5,007 nucleotides of DNA from CAMDTE01 sp034679985 (GTDB lineage Bacteria; Bacteroidota; Bacteroidia; Flavobacteriales; Schleiferiaceae): assembly GCA_034679985.1 (NCBI GenBank), contig JAXITR010000062.1, positions 1-5,007 of the forward strand, written 5' to 3'. The notes beneath the pieces are model-generated. The model was not told where the DNA came from, made no database searches, and was given only the letters and a program-made list of their open reading frames with translations. This document shows positions 1-5,007 of the stretch, piece after piece. The position numbers were made by a program, and so were the translations under genes. Positions within the stretch are counted from its first letter, which is position 1, and each line of letters opens with the position of its first letter.

Positions 1-170
1 CAGAGGATTGGAACAACACTAAATGCAAAGGCCGGGGACATGCCCCGGCCTCACACCAAACCAATAACCCCGTGCCGAAGCACCAAGGTTACCCCAAAGT
101 TAAGGTCTGCCGCGTAACAAATGGTACTTTCTACGCTTACCACTTGTTAAATTTTTAATTTTCAGATGCG
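1..170. other. Non-coding flank downstream of uvrA
   Basis: No ORF of convincing length or composition lies here on either strand. It holds the GC hairpin at 30-50, a small hairpin at 72-83 that on the minus strand is GTGC-TTCG-GCAC (a C(UUCG)G tetraloop with only 4 paired bases), and an AT-rich stretch at 147-161 directly after the uvrA stop. A 30-codon minus-strand frame from a GTG at 141-143 ends in a TGA (51-53) that abuts the hairpin, but nothing else supports it. Confidence 0.5.
30..50 (-). terminator. GC-rich hairpin, possible terminator downstream of uvrA
   Basis: GGCCGGGG (30-37) and CCCCGGCC (43-50) form a perfect 8-base-pair stem with a 5-base loop. Read on the minus strand, the stem is followed by TTTGCATTTAG, a weak T-rich tract; read on the plus strand, no T tract follows. 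It therefore suits leftward transcripts leaving uvrA, whose stop lies about 120 bases upstream. The gene to the left is not in the window, so the hairpin could belong to that gene's control region instead. Confidence 0.45.
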
Positions 171-2945
<2,775 letters not shown>

Positions 2946-2964
2946 GGAAAATGCAAAGGTACCG

Positions 2965-2995
2965 CTTGTGCATTCGTTTAAAAAACCTATTTTCG
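2965..2995 (+). promoter_or_regulatory. Candidate promoter for the sigma factor gene
   Basis: CTTG (2965-2968) is followed after 19 bases by TATTTTCG (2988-2995), one mismatch from each half of TTTG / TAnnTTTG. Transcription would start near 3002, giving a leader of roughly 70 bases before the GTG at 3074. The -7 box shares bases 2988-2989 with the -7 box of the proposed uvrA promoter. This is weaker than the uvrA candidate because the conserved final TTTG reads TTCG. Confidence 0.28.
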
Positions 2996-3013
2996 TCTTC
3001 ACGATCATTCAAT
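2982..3013 (-). promoter_or_regulatory. Candidate Bacteroidota-type promoter for uvrA
   Basis: On the minus strand, ATTG (plus-strand 3010-3013) is followed after 20 bases by TAGGTTTT (plus-strand 2982-2989). This is one mismatch from each half of the Bacteroidota consensus TTTG / TAnnTTTG, and the TTG core matches fully. Transcription would start near 2976, leaving a leader of about 30 bases before the uvrA ATG at 2945. If real, it rules out the longer start at 3008, which would lie upstream of the -7 box. Assigned by eye only. Confidence 0.4.
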
Positions 3014-3073
3014 AACCCAACCCCAAGCGCCTATTCAGCAACTGTACTCGATTCATTCTTAAACAATTAAATC

Positions 3074-3652
3074 GTGAGTACAGGAGCTCCGACCGACTCC
3101 GTGTTGGTCCAACGCGCTGCCCAAGGGTGCGAACAATCTTTTTCTTTGTTGCTGCAGCGCCACCGCACCACGGTGTACCGCACGCTTTTGTCCAAGGTCA
3201 AAGACCGCGACTGGGCGGATGATTTGTACCAAGAGGTGTGGATCAAAGTTCTGCACACGCTTCGGGACGGCCGCTACAAGGACGAAGGCAAGTTTGGCGG
3301 CTGGTTGACGCGCGTCACCCAAAACGCCGTAACCGACGCGTTCCGTCGGGCCAAAAAATCCTCCTCTGAGTCTTTGGAAGATGAGTCGCCCCTCTGGATG
3401 GAACTCCAGGAAGAGGCCCTCAACCCGGAGGAAAAGGCGGTTCAGGAGGGATGGCATGCTGACGCCGTTCGCTGGATGCGCGCCTTGCCCCCCGAACAGC
3501 ACGAGGTGGTTCACTTGCGCATTTACGCCAACCTGACCTTTCAAGAAATCGCAGACGAAACGGGGGTTTCCATCAACACGGCGCTGGGTCGCATGCGCTA
3601 TGCACTCATCAACATGCGCAAACAGATGGCCGCAGAAGGGGCAGTTGCGTAG
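3074..3652 (+). CDS. ECF-type RNA polymerase sigma factor (sigma-70 family)
   Basis: A 192-residue alternative sigma factor that would bind core RNA polymerase and direct it to particular promoters. Region 2 spans about residues 20-95, with DLYQEVWIKVL (50-60, core-binding helix) and FGGWLTRVTQNAVTDAFRR (74-92, the -10 melting and recognition part). An acidic linker (about 96-125) follows, then region 4 (about 131-184), starting at LPPEQ (138-142), with a helix-turn-helix TFQEIADETGVSINTALGRM (155-174) for -35 recognition. There is no region 1 or 3, as is normal for ECF sigmas. The start is GTG at 3074: an in-frame TAA sits at 3068-3070, and the next in-frame methionine falls beyond region 2. 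No Shine-Dalgarno is seen; the leader is AT-rich, as is usual in Bacteroidota. No membrane anti-sigma gene follows, only a 68-codon soluble ORF. I recall similar sigma genes beside uvrA in Flavobacteria, but its regulon cannot be read from the sequence. The family call is very sure; the specific role is unknown. Confidence 0.93.
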   Translation: MSTGAPTDSVLVQRAAQGCEQSFSLLLQRHRTTVYRTLLSKVKDRDWADDLYQEVWIKVLHTLRDGRYKDEGKFGGWLTRVTQNAVTDAFRRAKKSSSESLEDESPLWMELQEEALNPEEKAVQEGWHADAVRWMRALPPEQHEVVHLRIYANLTFQEIADETGVSINTALGRMRYALINMRKQMAAEGAVA

Positions 3653-3686
3653 CGGGCTGCATACGAATAGCGGCCGGTGCTGCGTT

Positions 3687-3692
3687 AAGGAG
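3687..3692 (+). promoter_or_regulatory. AAGGAG, possible ribosome binding site of the small ORF
   Basis: This matches a full Shine-Dalgarno core, which is uncommon in Bacteroidota. It lies 13 bases before the first ATG of the small ORF (3706) and 7 bases before an in-frame CTG (3700-3702). The spacing is ideal only for the CTG, so either the site is accidental, the spacing is tolerated, or the start is non-canonical. Confidence 0.25.
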
Positions 3693-3705
3693 TAAAACCC
3701 TGCGC

Positions 3706-3912
3706 ATGATGCATTTTACCCCCGCGGCTGAGGCTGAATTATTGAAAGTTCTAGAACCTGTTTTGGGCGAATGGCTGACGGTACGAGCCCTTTCTGGATC
3801 GGATAAATCTCTGGGTGCCCCTACCTTGGACGATTTGGATTTGCGCCTATTGCGCGCCTTTAATGCGTACCCGGGCGTCAGCTCGCCACTTCACTCAGAA
3901 ACTGCAATTTGA
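3706..3912 (+). CDS. Small hypothetical protein downstream of the sigma factor
   Basis: A 68-codon ORF beginning ATG ATG, 53 bases after the sigma stop and on the same strand, so co-transcription is plausible. I do not recognise the product. It has an acidic, leucine-rich, probably amphipathic first half (AEAELLKVLEPVLGEWL, residues 8-24) and a second leucine-rich stretch TLDDLDLRLLRAF (40-52). It has no cysteine, signal peptide, membrane segment or known motif. Codon choice resembles the neighbouring genes. An AAGGAG lies at 3687-3692, 13 bases before the first ATG, which is longer than ideal spacing. The last 11 codons and the stop overlap the 3' end of recQ on the other strand, so the tail from about residue 58 may be under antisense constraint. 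By position it could be a small partner or regulator of the sigma factor, but that is only inference. It may also be a chance ORF or the remnant of a longer gene. Confidence 0.5.
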   Translation: MMHFTPAAEAELLKVLEPVLGEWLTVRALSGSDKSLGAPTLDDLDLRLLRAFNAYPGVSSPLHSETAI

Positions 3913-5007
3913 CCAAACGAAGCTCCTCTTCGGAATAAACACCGTCGAAGTCCCGCACGGCTTGGGGTATATCTCCGTCTTCGGAATCTTCGCGGAAGTA
4001 ATCCAACACTTCGTCCAGGCTGTCCTCGTCAAAATGTTCCTGCAGCATGTAGCGCAGGTTGATTTTGGTGCCCGATTGCACAATCAATTCCAAGGCTCCC
4101 AGCAAATCGTTCATGGAGAGTTGCTTGGAGCGGGCAATGTCCGCCAAGGGTACCCGACGGTCCATGTTTTGAATGATGTACACCTTCAGGGTGTTCTTCG
4201 AACCAACCGCCTTGATGACTTCGTCGTACGGACGGTCGATTTGATGGGCCGCAACGTAGTCCCGGATAGCCACCACCAGGGAGGCGCCAAATTTCCGGGC
4301 TTTGTGCTCGCCCACCCCGCTGATGGAACGCAATTCTTCCTCGCTGCAGGGGAATGCCGTGGCCATTTCGTTCAACGAATGGTCCGAAAACAGCGCATAG
4401 GGAGGGAGTCCGTGTTTTTTGGCCAAACTCCGCGTCAAATCCTTCAACTGGGCGTACAGCACCGGATCTAAGGCGATGGTTCGCCCGCCCGATGCTTCGC
4501 TCTCCCCGTCTTCGGGCTCTTTGAATTCAGCCATCCATACGGGCTGGGGTCGGTCCAAAAAAGAACGACCGGCCTCCGTTAGGGTCAGCATTCCGTAGGC
4601 CTCAATGTCTTTAAACAAGAAGCCTTCTACATGAGCTTGACGCACCAAATCTTGCCAATACGCAGCAGAGAAAGCACTCCCTCTGCCCCAGGTGGGCAAA
4701 ATTGGCGCATTGAACGTTTTGAGCACGGCCGTCAAGTTACCCAAGAGGGTGTTGACTACCTGCAGGGCCTTAAATTGCTTCCTGCCCAACTCCACCGTCT
4801 CCAGAACCCATTCAATGTGTTCCTGAACGTTCACACGCGTTCGAGGCGACAAACAATTGTCGCACGCACGGCAATTTTCCTCCGTGTACTTTTCTCCAAA
4901 GTAATGGAGCAGGTACTGACGCCGGCACAGGGATGTTTCTGCGTAACCCTGTGCATCAAGAAGCAGTTGCTTGCCAATTTCTTGCTCAGACACCGGTTTC
5001 TTGGACA
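3878..5007 (-). CDS. recQ: RecQ family ATP-dependent DNA helicase, C-terminal part (5' end outside window)
   Basis: RecQ is a 3'-to-5' helicase acting in recombinational repair and at stalled forks. Only the last 376 or so residues are present; the ATPase core lies beyond base 5007. Counting from the in-frame GTG valine at 4991-4993 as residue 1 (an internal codon, since the frame continues upstream as SKKP), I see the zinc-binding cysteines C23, C41, C44 and C47 in the RecQ pattern SLCRRQYLLHYFGEKY then CRACDNC. A winged-helix region follows (about 50-150, with GRGSAFSAAYWQDLVRQAHV). The HRDC domain is at about 176-253 (DPVLYAQLKDLTRSLAKKHG and the hairpin-like ISGVGEHKARKFG). A further tail of about 115 residues (256-371) contains a helix-turn-helix-like stretch VPLADIARSKQLSMNDLLGA and an acidic end; I recall similar tails in Bacteroidota RecQ proteins. 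It converges on the sigma operon, and its last 35 bases overlap the small ORF. No terminator was seen after its stop. Confidence 0.95.
   Translation of the reverse strand, partial: SKKPVSEQEIGKQLLLDAQGYAETSLCRRQYLLHYFGEKYTEENCRACDNCLSPRTRVNVQEHIEWVLETVELGRKQFKALQVVNTLLGNLTAVLKTFNAPILPTWGRGSAFSAAYWQDLVRQAHVEGFLFKDIEAYGMLTLTEAGRSFLDRPQPVWMAEFKEPEDGESEASGGRTIALDPVLYAQLKDLTRSLAKKHGLPPYALFSDHSLNEMATAFPCSEEELRSISGVGEHKARKFGASLVVAIRDYVAAHQIDRPYDEVIKAVGSKNTLKVYIIQNMDRRVPLADIARSKQLSMNDLLGALELIVQSGTKINLRYMLQEHFDEDSLDEVLDYFREDSEDGDIPQAVRDFDGVYSEEELRLVKLQFLSEVAS

Larger units (their letters stand above)
2946..3073. promoter_or_regulatory. Shared divergent control region between uvrA and the sigma gene
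   Basis: These 128 bases separate two divergent starts and carry both candidate promoters. CATTC occurs three times (2971-2975, 3006-3010, 3054-3058). I found no SOS-type operator of either the E. coli pattern (CTGT-N8-ACAG) or the B. subtilis pattern (GAAC-N4-GTTC), and no clear inverted repeat. Confidence 0.6.

Noticed and set aside
23..67. Short plus-strand frame ATG to TAA of 14 codons across the GC hairpin
   Set aside because: Too short, lies in the hairpin, and shows no ribosome binding site.
72..83. GTGC-TTCG-GCAC hairpin with a stable UUCG loop
   Set aside because: The stem is only four base pairs and then breaks at a G-G mismatch; there is no T tract and no match to a known RNA family.
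2946..3073. LexA or SOS box upstream of uvrA
   Set aside because: Searched by eye for CTGT-N8-ACAG and GAAC-N4-GTTC on both strands; no acceptable match.
3653..3705. Terminator between the sigma gene and the small ORF
   Set aside because: Only weak four-base stems such as GCAG/CTGC around the stop, with no T tract; co-transcription remains the simpler reading.
3815..4471. Plus-strand open frame of 218 codons
   Set aside because: Most of it is antisense to the RecQ HRDC and tail region, which are clearly real; there is no motif of its own.

Overview
The window looks like ordinary chromosome of a Bacteroidota bacterium, most likely Flavobacteriales or a close relative. The reasons are the type of UvrA (first zinc-finger cysteine pair replaced, FDEPTTGLH Walker B in the second ATPase), a RecQ with an extra C-terminal domain after HRDC, an ECF-type sigma factor ending in a SINTALGRMRYAL recognition helix, gene starts with little or no Shine-Dalgarno, and promoter-like sequences close to TTG / TAnnTTTG. 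Base composition is mixed and, by eye, slightly above half G+C, which is on the high side for Flavobacteriales. The genus cannot be told from this window.

Layout from left to right. Bases 1-170 hold no convincing gene: they contain the region downstream of uvrA, with a strong GC hairpin (30-50) that could terminate leftward transcription. Bases 171-2945 (minus) encode complete UvrA, 924 residues. Bases 2946-3073 are a short divergent control region with two candidate promoters that overlap. Bases 3074-3652 (plus) encode a complete 192-residue ECF-like sigma factor starting at GTG. Bases 3706-3912 (plus) hold a 68-codon ORF of unknown function that could be co-transcribed with the sigma gene. 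Bases 3878-5007 (minus) are the 3' part of recQ, cut by the window edge, whose end overlaps the small ORF by 35 bases in convergent orientation.

Two DNA-repair genes, uvrA (nucleotide excision repair) and recQ (recombinational repair helicase), flank a sigma factor transcribed the opposite way. The sigma gene shares its upstream region with uvrA, so regulation could be linked, but no operator for a known damage regulator was seen. No CRISPR, insertion sequence, tRNA, rRNA or phage feature was found. I do not see a new multi-gene system here. The points most worth checking are the overlapping divergent promoters, the small unknown ORF beside the sigma factor, and the lineage-type changes in UvrA and RecQ.
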